64,000 nucleotides of DNA from Acidobacteriota bacterium (GCA_029776225.1 JAKOTR010000102.1:62001-126000), one strand, 5' to 3'; counted from the stretch's first letter, positions 17,084 through 26,054 are shown. The notes: generated from the sequence alone by a model not told the origin. A program made the numbers and translations.

Positions 17084-18765
17084 GAGCGCTCGACTGGATT
17101 GTTCTGGGCGCTTCGCTCGTCTTCATAGCCGTTTACGGCGTTTACAAGGGGCGCGGCAGCAACACGGTAAACAAGTACCTGCTTGCCGGCAAGACGATGC
17201 CGTGGTGGGCCGTCGCGCTCTCGATCATGGCGACGCAGGCCAGCGCCATCACCTTCATCTCCACCACCGGGCAGTCCTACGTGGACGGCATGCGATTCGT
17301 GCAGTTCTACTTCGGCCTGCCGGTCGCAATGGTGATCCTGGCGGCCACAGCCGTTCCCGCCTTCCACCGCACCAATGTCTACACGGCATACGAGTACCTG
17401 GAGAAGCGGTTCGACGCGAAAACCCGGGCGCTGGTGACGGTGATCTTCCTGATCCAGCGCGGCCTCGGCGCGGGCTTCACAATCTATGCCCCCGCGATCG
17501 TGCTCACCGTGCTTCTGGGCTGGCCCGATCAGATTACGACGCTGGTGATGGGAGGGATTGTAATCCTCTATACCGTGCTGGGCGGTATCAAGGCGGTGAC
17601 CTGGACCGATGTGCAGCAGATGGCCATCGTGATGGGCGGGCTGCTGGTGGCGCTGGTCACGGCGATCCGGCTGCTGCCTCCGGAGGTTTCACTGCTCGAT
17701 GCCGTGTCGCTCGCCGGAGCGGCGGGCAAGCTCAATGCCGTCGATCTCAGTTTCGACCTGCAAAACCGCTACAACATCTGGAGCGGACTTATCGGCGGGA
17801 CGTTCCTCGCCCTGGCCTATTTCGGGACCGATCAGTCGCAGGTGCAGCGGTATCTTTCGGGGAAGTCGATCACCCACAGCCGCATCAGCCTGTTGTTCAA
17901 CGGGATCGCGAAAATTCCGATGCAATTCATCATCCTGTTCACCGGGGCGATGGTGTTTGTGTTCTACATCTACCAGCAGCCGCCGCTGCTTTTTCAGCCT
18001 GTCGAGCTGAATAACATACAGGCGCTCGAAGAGTACGGCCCGCTGGCCGAACGCTACCGTCAGGCTTTCGAGGAACGCAAAGCGGCGGCGACAGAGTTGA
18101 TCCAGGCGCGCCGCAGCGGCGACCGGGCGTACGAACAGGAGAGCCTCGAGCGCTACAGGCAGGCGCACAGCAAGCTCAATGAGGCCCGCGCCGAGGGCGC
18201 CGAGCTTGTCAAAAAGGCGAGCGGCAGCTCCGGGTTTAACGACACGAACTACATCTTCCTCTCGTTCGTCACCAAGTATATGCCCGCCGGACTCGTGGGG
18301 CTGGTCATGGCGATGATATTCGCGGCGGCGATGTCCAGCACCTCAGCGGAGATCAATTCACTGGCCACTGTCACGGTCATCGATCTCTATAAGCGGCACA
18401 TCCGGCGCGAGGGCTCGGACCGGCACTACTTGTGGGTTTCCCGCCTGGCGACCGCTTTCTGGGGGGTGTACGCGGTCCTGTTCGCGCAGTTCGTGAAAAG
18501 CATGGGATCGCTGGTGGAGGCGGTGAACGTCGTGGGTTCGCTGTTCTATGGCGGAATGCTGGGCGTCTTCGTGCTGGCGTTCTACTTCCCCCGCGTGCGC
18601 GGGAACGCGGCCTTCATCGGTGTTCTTGCTGGGGAAGCGGCCATTTTCTATTCGCACTGGTTCACCCAGATTTCCTTCCTCTGGTACAACGTCATCGGCT
18701 GCGCCATCGTGGTGGGGACCGGCCTGCTGATCTCGCGTTTCGAGCGGCGCCCGGCGGTTTTATAG
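17080..18765 (+). CDS. Sodium:solute symporter (SSS family)
   Basis: This 561-residue LeuT-fold symporter has about 13 membrane spans. Typical elements are WWAVALSIMATQASAITFI, the GGIKAVTWTDVQQ block and YFGTDQSQVQRYL. An unusual ~80-residue charged, coiled-coil-like segment (about residues 308-385) interrupts the membrane core. The substrate is unknown; coupling to a deacetylase suggests uptake of a sugar or acid product (inference). Third gene of the overlapping cassette. Confidence 0.92.
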   Translation: MRALDWIVLGASLVFIAVYGVYKGRGSNTVNKYLLAGKTMPWWAVALSIMATQASAITFISTTGQSYVDGMRFVQFYFGLPVAMVILAATAVPAFHRTNVYTAYEYLEKRFDAKTRALVTVIFLIQRGLGAGFTIYAPAIVLTVLLGWPDQITTLVMGGIVILYTVLGGIKAVTWTDVQQMAIVMGGLLVALVTAIRLLPPEVSLLDAVSLAGAAGKLNAVDLSFDLQNRYNIWSGLIGGTFLALAYFGTDQSQVQRYLSGKSITHSRISLLFNGIAKIPMQFIILFTGAMVFVFYIYQQPPLLFQPVELNNIQALEEYGPLAERYRQAFEERKAAATELIQARRSGDRAYEQESLERYRQAHSKLNEARAEGAELVKKASGSSGFNDTNYIFLSFVTKYMPAGLVGLVMAMIFAAAMSSTSAEINSLATVTVIDLYKRHIRREGSDRHYLWVSRLATAFWGVYAVLFAQFVKSMGSLVEAVNVVGSLFYGGMLGVFVLAFYFPRVRGNAAFIGVLAGEAAIFYSHWFTQISFLWYNVIGCAIVVGTGLLISRFERRPAVL

Positions 18766-18818
18766 CAGCCTGACCGGCGCCGGAACCCGCCCCGCAAACA
18801 CGCCCCTCGAGTCCGAAC

Positions 18819-18890
18819 AAAAAAAACTTCCCGGCCCGGCCGAAGCCGGACCGCGAAGGTCACTGAACGCTATCATCCGTCGAACACGAG
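18819..18890 (-). terminator. Degenerate duplicate of the downstream terminator plus a coding tail
   Basis: Hairpin 18828-18857 (TTCCCGG..CCGCGAA around CCGGC/GCCGG) is followed on the minus strand by a run of eight U (18819-18826). Bases 18828-18889 align without gaps to 18897-18958 (50 of 62 identical). The copy includes a relic of the last codons and stop of the neighbouring gene: it reads LVFDG-stop, against FVFVGQ-stop in the intact gene. Confidence 0.7.
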
Positions 18891-18926
18891 AAAAAATTCC
18901 CGGCCCGGCCGGAGCCGGACCGGGAA
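18891..18926 (-). terminator. Rho-independent terminator of the PKD-type protein gene
   Basis: TTCCCGG-c-CCGGC / GCCGG-a-CCGGGAA (18897-18926) forms a 12-bp stem with one mismatch. On the minus strand it is followed by six U (18891-18896). It lies 13 bases beyond the TAA of the gene at 18939. Confidence 0.85.
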
Positions 18927-18938
18927 GGCCAGTAAGCG

Positions 18939-20162
18939 TTATTGCCCCACGAACACGAACGGAAGCGAAACGCTGCTTTGGATGCCCGAGGCGTCTGTCA
19001 CCGTGAGTTGGACGTTGAACGGACCGGATGTGGGGAACGTGACCGTCGGCGTCGGCGTATTCGCATTGGCGATCGAGGCGCCACTTGGGCTGGTCCAGGA
19101 GAACGTGAGCGGGCCGCCGGTCGGGCTGAACGACTGGCTGGCGTCCAGCATGATCATGCGCGATGTCGCCGCCAGGCTGACGGGAACGATCCTGATCACA
19201 GGGAAGTTCATCGTGTCGGGTGTCCCGACGGCGCTGGTGGTGGTGACATCCACGGTGGCGAAACCGCTGGGTCCTGCCAGCACATAAGCGCCCGCGACCA
19301 TCTCGCTGTAGAAGGATGTTGTCGCGATGTCGGGTGTTCCGAACGGACCCGTTTCCGTCAGGCCCGGGAATGGGAAGCTGGCCTGAAACGCCATGGAAAT
19401 AGCCGCGGCGTTGTTGTCCAGGTCACCGAACAGGTTGGGAACCAAAGGAGTCTGCCCGTTCGATCCCGCCGTTGAGTCGGAAGGAAGGACGGTGCCCGAC
19501 AGCATCATCGTGGTGTGCTGCCCGCGCGTTACGGTGATGTTGCTCACCTGGATGCGGACCTGGTTGATCAGCGTGCCGGTCGGTATCGCCAGCGAGGCGG
19601 TGCCGCCCGGAAGCACGGGGCCCACCGTCGGGAAGGGAGCATTCGCCTGGACGGCGATCAGACTCGACGAAAGGATACCGCCCGCAAGCCGGACAAACTT
19701 ACGCAGTTCCAATGTGCCCAGGCTGAGACCGTTGAAGATATCCGGCGGCAACAGCGGCGCACGGCCGGAGAGAACAAACGTGGGCGGCACCACCGTTTCG
19801 GCGGCGAATCGAACGTCCAGCAAGGTCGGTGTGATACCGGGGGCCGAGCAGCGCACCGTAAGCGAGCCGTCGGCGTTGGCGCTGCCGGTCACGCCCGTGC
19901 CATTCTCCGTGCCTGTTCCGTTGTCGGTGCCGTTGCCTGTTCCATTGCCACTCCCCGCGCCCGCGCTGTTGTCTACGTTGTCCGACAGGCCGGGAACGGC
20001 GCAATATACAGCGCTCGGAAGGTCTGTGCCGTTGTCACCGGGGACAACCTGCGGCAGCGCCGGCATGCAAAGTGCCAGAGTCAACACGATCGGCGCCAAA
20101 CCTTTGAAAAAGGCAGGGACGATTGGAATAGAGTCGTTTTGCCCTCTGAGTTTTACCCGCAT
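18939..20162 (-). CDS. Secreted PKD/Ig-like protein with Gly/Asn/Thr-rich tract
   Basis: This 407-residue protein starts at ATG 20162, preceded by AAGGAGGAAGGAA, an excellent ribosome-binding site; the open frame extends further to 20273. A signal peptide (ending near ALPQ) is followed by a low-complexity tract of GNGTGNGTDNGTGTENGTG type (about residues 55-85), then a beta-rich region. The C-terminus is a PKD-like domain (SFSPTGGPLTFSWTSPSG, then FNVQLTVTD). Its function is unknown; a cell-surface or exported protein is inferred. A canonical terminator follows, and behind it a relic of a second copy. Confidence 0.75.
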   Translation of the reverse strand: MRVKLRGQNDSIPIVPAFFKGLAPIVLTLALCMPALPQVVPGDNGTDLPSAVYCAVPGLSDNVDNSAGAGSGNGTGNGTDNGTGTENGTGVTGSANADGSLTVRCSAPGITPTLLDVRFAAETVVPPTFVLSGRAPLLPPDIFNGLSLGTLELRKFVRLAGGILSSSLIAVQANAPFPTVGPVLPGGTASLAIPTGTLINQVRIQVSNITVTRGQHTTMMLSGTVLPSDSTAGSNGQTPLVPNLFGDLDNNAAAISMAFQASFPFPGLTETGPFGTPDIATTSFYSEMVAGAYVLAGPSGFATVDVTTTSAVGTPDTMNFPVIRIVPVSLAATSRMIMLDASQSFSPTGGPLTFSWTSPSGASIANANTPTPTVTFPTSGPFNVQLTVTDASGIQSSVSLPFVFVGQ

Positions 20163-20279
20163 TTCCTTCCTCCTTGTGATGTGTACACAGCGACATCTGC
20201 GGTAAACGAGAAACGAGATACGAGATACGGCTGAAATCGGCAAGTCAACCCGGAGCGCGCGTCCCCTCTTCACGCGAAA

Positions 20280-20345
20280 GTTAAATTCAGCTTACCACAG
20301 TTATTCAAATTAATAAATGGGAAAAATCAGTTTGAATTAGAACTG
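20280..20345 (-). promoter_or_regulatory. Candidate promoter with overlapping inverted repeat
   Basis: This is an AT-rich island in GC-rich surroundings. On the minus strand TTGAAT (20303-20308) and TTTAAC (20280-20285) are 17 bases apart, a plausible -35/-10 pair with 4/6 matches each. The inverted arms CAGTT.ATTCAAA (20298-20309) and TTTGAAT.tag.AACTG (20331-20345) cover the -35. It would transcribe the gene starting at 20162 with a ~110-base leader. Confidence 0.35.
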
Positions 20346-20442
20346 TTTATGCCGGAGAAAAGCTTAGAATAAGACGCAGGATCCAGCCTCTCGCGCGCGT
20401 CTTTGCGGCGGTTGCAAACCCGGAAATCCGCCGAACACCGAA

Positions 20443-21696
20443 TCAAATAGTCACCGTGGAAAGCTCCACGCGCGAACGCGTGCCCTCGACCACGACAATC
20501 CCGCTCTCGGTGACGTGGTGGTATTTGCGGTCGTGCTCGAGGTCGTAGCCGATCGTGGCGCCTTCGGGTACGCGCGTGTTTTTATCAAGGATAGCCCTGC
20601 GGATGCGCGCGCCGCGGCCGATATCGCACCCATCAAAGATGATCGAACTCTCGACCAGCGCGCCGGAGTGCACGTGCACGTAGCGGCCGATGACCGAGTC
20701 GCGAACCGTTCCGCCGGATAGAATGGTTCCGCCCGCCACCACCGAGTTGATTGCCTGCCCGCGCCGGCCTTCCTCGTCGAAAACCGTCTTCGCCGGCGGA
20801 TCGGAGTAACCCGCGGTAATAAGCGGCCACTGGCGGTTATAAAGATTCAATTCGGGCTCGACCGCGCGGATATCCATGTTCGCTTCGTAATAGGCGTCGA
20901 TGGTTCCGACATCGCGCCAATAGGGGGGCTTGCCGGGAGGCTCCCCCGGAATGACGTTAGTCTGGAAATCGTAAGCGTACACCGCCGCGCGTCCGATGAG
21001 GGACGGCAGAATGTCGCGGCCGAAATCGTGAGTGCTGTGCTCGTTGGCGGCGTCCTGATATAGCTCCTGCAACAGCACGCGCGTGGAAAAGATGTAGTTG
21101 CCCATCGACGCGAAGACGCGCTCGGGATCGCCGGGAATATGAGGCGCATCGGCCCGCTTCTCGTGGAAGCCCAGAATGCGGCCGTCGGGGGCCGCCTCGA
21201 TGACTCCGAACTCGCGGGCGTGGCGCCGCGGCGCGGGGATGGCCGCCACCGTGACGTCGGCGCGCTTCCGCTCGTGGAACTCGATCATGTCGCGGATATT
21301 CATCCGGTAGATGTGATCGGCGCCGAAGATCACCACCACGTGCGGATCCGCCTGCTCGATGAGATTGACGTTCTGAAAAATGGCGTCGGCCGTGCCCTGG
21401 TACCACGTCTCGCCCGCCGAGCGCATCTGCGCGGGGACCGGAATGATGAACTGGCTTTTCAGCAGTCCGGCGAACTGCCAGGCGTCGCGCAGGTGTTGCA
21501 GCAGCGACTGGCTCTTGAACTGGATGAGAACGTATATCGAATAAATTCCCGAGTTGATCAGATTGCTCAGAACGAAGTCGATGATCCTGTACTTGCCTCC
21601 AAAAGGAACCGCCGGCTTGGCGCGCTCCTTGGTGAGCGGATAAAGGCGGGTCCCTTTGCCGCCGGCGAGCACAAACGCGAGTACGCGAAGCTGCAT
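20443..21696 (-). CDS. glgC: Glucose-1-phosphate adenylyltransferase
   Basis: This 417-residue enzyme makes ADP-glucose from glucose-1-phosphate and ATP for glycogen synthesis. ATG 21696 (MQLRVLAFVLAGGKG) is chosen because GAGGAGTG lies upstream and it fits the family N-terminus. The nucleotide-binding loop AGGKGTRLYPLTKERAKPAV and the block GTADAIFQN are present, as is a left-handed beta-helix C-terminus (GGTILSGGTVRDSVIG). No other glycogen gene is adjacent. It is divergent from the MFS gene. Confidence 0.95.
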   Translation of the reverse strand: MQLRVLAFVLAGGKGTRLYPLTKERAKPAVPFGGKYRIIDFVLSNLINSGIYSIYVLIQFKSQSLLQHLRDAWQFAGLLKSQFIIPVPAQMRSAGETWYQGTADAIFQNVNLIEQADPHVVVIFGADHIYRMNIRDMIEFHERKRADVTVAAIPAPRRHAREFGVIEAAPDGRILGFHEKRADAPHIPGDPERVFASMGNYIFSTRVLLQELYQDAANEHSTHDFGRDILPSLIGRAAVYAYDFQTNVIPGEPPGKPPYWRDVGTIDAYYEANMDIRAVEPELNLYNRQWPLITAGYSDPPAKTVFDEEGRRGQAINSVVAGGTILSGGTVRDSVIGRYVHVHSGALVESSIIFDGCDIGRGARIRRAILDKNTRVPEGATIGYDLEHDRKYHHVTESGIVVVEGTRSRVELSTVTI

Positions 21697-21825
21697 TCGA
21701 TCACTCCTCGGCACAACCCTAAAAGACTCATTCCTGCGAAAACTATTGTGTCACGGGTTGCGGTGTCCGATGACCGAAATTCCGACTGGGGCGGCGGCCC
21801 GGCCGGTGTGATATGTATAGCAGAC

Positions 21826-23106
21826 ATGTCCGCAGCCCCACAGCCGCAGCCTGCCCCGATTTCTTCCCGCATGCGGTGGACGATCATCGGCCTGCTGTGC
21901 CTCGGCATGATGATCGCCTACTTCGACCGCGTAAACCTCTCCGTCGCGCTGGCCGACAGCGATTCGGACACGCCGCTTAAAACCTTTCTGAATCTCACCG
22001 ACTACGACCGCGGCGCGCTGAACTCGGCCTTCTTCTGGACCTACGCGGCTCTGCAAATACCCGCCGGATGGGTAGTGGACCGCTACGGCGTAAAATTCCC
22101 GTTCGCTTTGGGATTGCTGTTCTGGAGCCTGACCTCCGCGGGCACGGCGCTGGTGACTTCGGTGCGGCAGTTGTTTGCGTTGCGCCTGCTGCTGGGAGTC
22201 GGCGAATCCATCACGACCCCGGCTGGGATGCGGTGGATCCGGTATCACTGCTCGGAGAGCCAGCGCGGGCTGGCGGTGGGCCTGTACATGGCTGCGGCCA
22301 AGATCGGGCCGGGCGTGGGCGCTCCCTTGGCCGCCTGGCTGATCGCTCTTTACGGCTGGCGCATGATGTTCGTCGTGCTCGGACTGGGCGGCCTGATCTG
22401 GCTGCTCCCCTGGATGAAGCTGGTCAAGAACGACGACCGCCAGATCGAGGCGCTCCAGGCAAAGAAATCTCCCGGAACGCAGGTCCCCTTCTCCAAGGTG
22501 CTGGCCAGCCCGGTGATCTGGGGCACCGTCATCGGCACGTTCTGCTACCAGTACTTCGTTTACTTCTGTATGACGTGGATGCCCGCCTATTTCGTCGAGC
22601 GCAGGAACCTTTCGCTCAACTCGATGGGGTTGTACACTATGTTCAGCTTCATGGGGATGGCGGTAGTAGCTACGCTCGCCGGATGGGCGGCCGATCGCAT
22701 GATCGCGCGCGGCGGCGACCCCGTGAGGGTTCGTAAGGGCTTTACCATCGCGGGCTTTCTGGTGGCTTCCACCGAGCTGATCGGCGCAATGTCGGATTCC
22801 TCTTCCGTGGCTCTGTTCTTCGCCGTGTTCTCGCTGAGCGGCCTCGGGCTGATGACCGCGAACTACTGGGCGCTGACGCAGACCCTGATTCCGGGCGCCG
22901 CCGTCGGGCGCATCGTGGGAATCCAGAACTGCGCCGCAAACATCCCGGGCATCGTCGCGCCGCTGCTGACCGGATGGCTGAAGGAGACCACCGGAAGCTA
23001 CGACGCGCCGATGCAGGCGATCTGGGTCTTTTTGCTCGCCGGAGTGGCGGCATACGTGTTCCTGGTCAGGAAGAAGTACGCGCCCGGAGGGGCGGAGGCA
23101 AGATGA
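21826..23106 (+). CDS. MFS transporter, anion:cation symporter (hexuronate/sugar-acid) type
   Basis: This 426-residue, 12-span permease starts at ATG 21826. The first span and following loop (GMMIAYFDRVNLSVAL) and the A-type motif GWVVDRYGVKFPF resemble ExuT/GudP-like ACS transporters for hexuronates and related acids. Its stop overlaps the ATG of the oxidoreductase gene (ATGA), so the two are translationally coupled. The substrate is inferred only. Confidence 0.88.
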   Translation: MSAAPQPQPAPISSRMRWTIIGLLCLGMMIAYFDRVNLSVALADSDSDTPLKTFLNLTDYDRGALNSAFFWTYAALQIPAGWVVDRYGVKFPFALGLLFWSLTSAGTALVTSVRQLFALRLLLGVGESITTPAGMRWIRYHCSESQRGLAVGLYMAAAKIGPGVGAPLAAWLIALYGWRMMFVVLGLGGLIWLLPWMKLVKNDDRQIEALQAKKSPGTQVPFSKVLASPVIWGTVIGTFCYQYFVYFCMTWMPAYFVERRNLSLNSMGLYTMFSFMGMAVVATLAGWAADRMIARGGDPVRVRKGFTIAGFLVASTELIGAMSDSSSVALFFAVFSLSGLGLMTANYWALTQTLIPGAAVGRIVGIQNCAANIPGIVAPLLTGWLKETTGSYDAPMQAIWVFLLAGVAAYVFLVRKKYAPGGAEAR

Positions 23107-24041
23107 CAATATCGTTCAACACGGCGGCGGTGATCGGAACGGGCATGATGGGCCCCGGAATCGCCGCCACGCTGGCGCTGGGAGGCCTGCGCACCACGAT
23201 TCTCAGCCGCAGTGAAAGCGGCGCGCGGGAGGGCCTCGATAAGGCGCTCTCGCTGGTGCGCTTCCTGAAAGACAACGGCATCGTCGGGCACGCGCGGGCG
23301 CAGGCCGCCATCATGGACCTCGGCGCAGGCACGCTGTTCGAAGAGGCGGTCGCGCAGGCCGACCTCGTCGTCGAATCCGTGCCCGAGGACCTCGGCATCA
23401 AACAGCAATTGTTCGCGAAACTCGACTGCGCTGCGCCGCCGCACGCCGTGCTGGCAAGCAACACGTCCTCGCTGAGCATCACCGCGGTGGCATCCCGCTG
23501 CGCGCATCCGGAACGCGTGCTCTCCATGCATTTCTGGAACCCACCCCACCTCATGCCCCTGGTGGAGATCGTAAAGGGCGAAAAGACCTCCCAGGAAGCG
23601 GCCGACGCCGTACGCGAGCTGCTGATCTCCTGCGGCAAGACGCCCGTGCTGGTGAAGAAGGACCGCCCCGGACAGCTCGGCAACCGCTTGCAACACGCCC
23701 TGCTTCGCGAGGCGGTGAATATCGTCGCCGAAGGGATCGCCGATGCCGAGGACGTGGACCTGGCCGCGAAGAAGGGCTTCGGATTGAGGCTGCCGGCCTA
23801 CGGCATACTCGAGCACGCGGATGCCGTCGGGCTCGAGATGGCCTTCGCCATCAACGACTACATCGCGAAGGATTTGTACAACAAGCCACAGGCGCCCGAG
23901 CTGCTGAGGCAAATGGTAACGAACGGCGAAACCGGGGCGCGCGCCGGCAAGGGATTTTACGACTGGTCGGAGCGGGATTTCGAGGACCTGATCAGGCGCC
24001 GCGATCAGTTCGTTCTGGAGATGGTCCGCCGCTTCAAGTAG
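23103..24041 (+). CDS. 3-hydroxyacyl-CoA dehydrogenase-like NAD oxidoreductase
   Basis: This 312-residue protein has the Rossmann loop GTGMMG (12-17) and the catalytic His143-Glu155 pair in MHFWNPPHLMPLVE, with the C-terminal helical domain to the end. The family contains 3-hydroxybutyryl-CoA dehydrogenases but also L-gulonate 3-dehydrogenase (lambda-crystallin type). The direct coupling to a sugar-acid-type permease favours a hydroxy-acid substrate such as L-gulonate; this is inference. No other fatty-acid degradation gene is nearby. Confidence 0.85.
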   Translation: MTISFNTAAVIGTGMMGPGIAATLALGGLRTTILSRSESGAREGLDKALSLVRFLKDNGIVGHARAQAAIMDLGAGTLFEEAVAQADLVVESVPEDLGIKQQLFAKLDCAAPPHAVLASNTSSLSITAVASRCAHPERVLSMHFWNPPHLMPLVEIVKGEKTSQEAADAVRELLISCGKTPVLVKKDRPGQLGNRLQHALLREAVNIVAEGIADAEDVDLAAKKGFGLRLPAYGILEHADAVGLEMAFAINDYIAKDLYNKPQAPELLRQMVTNGETGARAGKGFYDWSERDFEDLIRRRDQFVLEMVRRFK

Positions 24042-24071
24042 AGCCGCAAGCGGCGCGTCCGGCCGGGGACA

Positions 24072-25574
24072 TCAGCCCTGCCCGGCCCAGCACACCGCCA
24101 GCTCGGTCAGCGTCCGGACGCCCACTCCCGACGGCCCTTTCGCCAAAAACGGCTTGGCATCGTCGAGCCAGGCGGTCCCGGCGATATCCAAGTGGACCCA
24201 CGGGACCGAGTCCGTGAACTCTTTCAGAAACATGGCTGCGGTGATCGCGCCGCCCCAGCGTGGGCCTACGTTCGGCAGGTCGGCGAACGGGCTCTTGAGC
24301 AGCTCCTTGTATTCGTCGTCGAGCGGCATCAGCCACATCTTTTCGCCCTTGCGCCGCGCGGCGGCCATCACGCGCCCGAGCAGCGCGTCGTCGCTCGCGA
24401 ACACCCCGGTGTGCACGTGCCCGAGCGCCACCACGATCGCTCCCGTCAGCGTGGCCGCATCGACCAGGTGCGTGCAGCCGAGCGAACGGGCGTAGGTCAG
24501 CGCGTCGGCCAGAATCAGGCGGCCTTCCGCATCCGTATTCAAAACTTCCACTGTCTTGCCCGAAAGCGTGGTGACGATGTCGCCGGGCCGCTGCGCGCGG
24601 CTGCCGGGCATGTTCTCGACCGCGGGGATCAGGGCGGTGACCGGAATGGGCGGGCGCAACTGCGCGATGGCGCGCATGGCGCCGATTACCGCCGCGCCAC
24701 CGCACATGTCGAACTTCATCTTGTCCATGTCTTCGGAAGGCTTGATCGAGATGCCGCCGCTGTCGAAAGTGACTCCCTTGCCGACCAGTCCGAGATGGGT
24801 GTTCCCCGTTTCCTCGAGCGGGCGGTAGCGTAAGATGATGAGCACCGGAGGCTCGGCGCTGCCCTGCGCCACCCCCAGCAGGGCGCCCATGCCCAGTTGC
24901 GCCATGCGCTCTTTGTCCAGCACCTCGCACTCGAGGCCGAACTGCGCCGCCATCTCGTGCGCCCTCGCGGCGAGGGCAGAGGGCGTGAGGCGGTTGGCCG
25001 GCTCATTCGCCAGGGCGCGCGCGAAGTTCTGCGACTCGGCGACGATGCGGGCGCGATCCAGGGTGTCCTCCAGGCCCGCGTCCCCGCCCGGAACCATCAC
25101 GGCGAACGATTCAACGGACTTCGAGTCCTTCTTGTCCGTTTTCATCTGATCCGGCTCGAAGTCCCCCACGATGGCGCCCTCCACGGCGGCTCCTGCGCGC
25201 TCCGCTATGCCCGCCCCGGCATCGAGGAGGAAACCGATCGACGCCACCGCCTTCGGCTTGAGGAAACGCAGCGCGGCGCCGGCGACGTTCCTGAGGACCG
25301 CCGGCGTGAAGCGGTCGCTCCTGCCCGCGCCCACCACCACGAGGCGCCTGGCTTTGAGCCCCGGCGGCCGGTAGAGCATCGCGGTTTCGAAAAGCTCGCC
25401 GGAAAACTCGCCGCTGCGATACAGCTCCTCGATCCAGCCGCCTGCCAGGTCGTTCGCCGCCTGCGCGATCTCCGAGGTCAGGCCGCCTCCGGGGCTATTC
25501 TTATCGAATACCGGCGCCACAATGGCGTCCGCTTCCACCTGCTCGATGGATTGAACTTCCAGTCTGATTTGCAT
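24072..25574 (-). CDS. pepA: Leucyl aminopeptidase (M17)
   Basis: This 500-residue cytosolic metallo-exopeptidase has all known metal and active-site residues, offset by four from the E. coli numbering: Lys266, Asp271, Lys278, Asp289, Asp348, Glu350 and Arg352, in GKGVTFDSGGISIKP and NTDAEGRLILADAL. The N-terminal macro-like domain is present. It starts six bases after smpB and is probably cotranscribed with it. Confidence 0.95.
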   Translation of the reverse strand: MQIRLEVQSIEQVEADAIVAPVFDKNSPGGGLTSEIAQAANDLAGGWIEELYRSGEFSGELFETAMLYRPPGLKARRLVVVGAGRSDRFTPAVLRNVAGAALRFLKPKAVASIGFLLDAGAGIAERAGAAVEGAIVGDFEPDQMKTDKKDSKSVESFAVMVPGGDAGLEDTLDRARIVAESQNFARALANEPANRLTPSALAARAHEMAAQFGLECEVLDKERMAQLGMGALLGVAQGSAEPPVLIILRYRPLEETGNTHLGLVGKGVTFDSGGISIKPSEDMDKMKFDMCGGAAVIGAMRAIAQLRPPIPVTALIPAVENMPGSRAQRPGDIVTTLSGKTVEVLNTDAEGRLILADALTYARSLGCTHLVDAATLTGAIVVALGHVHTGVFASDDALLGRVMAAARRKGEKMWLMPLDDEYKELLKSPFADLPNVGPRWGGAITAAMFLKEFTDSVPWVHLDIAGTAWLDDAKPFLAKGPSGVGVRTLTELAVCWAGQG

Positions 25575-25580
25575 CTGATC

Positions 25581-26054
25581 TTAAGATTTCCGCGCTCTGT
25601 GCATTGCTTCGCGCGCCTCAGCCGCGGCCGTGCGCTCCCGCTCGGCGGCGCGCTTGTCGTGCAGCTTCTTGGCGCGTGCTAAAGCCAGCTCACACTTGAT
25701 CAACCCGCCTTTCAAGTATACCCGGGTGGGGATCAGCGTTAAGCCTTTTTCACGGGTTTTCCCCAGGAGCTTATCGATTTCCTGGCGGTGAAGCAAGAGC
25801 TTCCGGTTGCGTAGAGGATCGTGGTTCTGCCGGTTGCCGTGTGAATAAGGGCTAATGTGGGCATTCACGAGCCACGCTTCGTTGCCCTTGACCTCGGCGT
25901 AGCTGTCGGTGAGCTGGATTTTGCCGGCGCGTGCCGCCTTCACTTCGGTTCCGGTGAGTACAAGTCCCGCCTCGAACCGGTCCAGGAAGAAATAATTATG
26001 TCCGGCGCGCCGGTTGGCGGCCAGAATTTTGATGTCGTTCCCCTGTTTCTGCAA
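25581..26054 (-). CDS. smpB: SsrA-binding protein
   Basis: This RNA-binding protein delivers tmRNA to stalled ribosomes. The core [40 protein letters not shown] and the basic C-terminal tail ([20 protein letters not shown]) are typical. No ATG fits the N-terminus. TTG 26054 ([16 protein letters not shown], 157 aa) matches the family best; TTG 26090 would add 12 residues. No tmRNA gene was seen beside it. Confidence 0.93.
   Translation of the reverse strand: MQKQGNDIKILAANRRAGHNYFFLDRFEAGLVLTGTEVKAARAGKIQLTDSYAEVKGNEAWLVNAHISPYSHGNRQNHDPLRNRKLLLHRQEIDKLLGKTREKGLTLIPTRVYLKGGLIKCELALARAKKLHDKRAAERERTAAAEAREAMHRARKS

Noticed and set aside
19900-19970. CRISPR-like short repeats
   Set aside because: The repeats are in-frame Gly/Asn/Thr codon repeats inside a gene, with no spacers.
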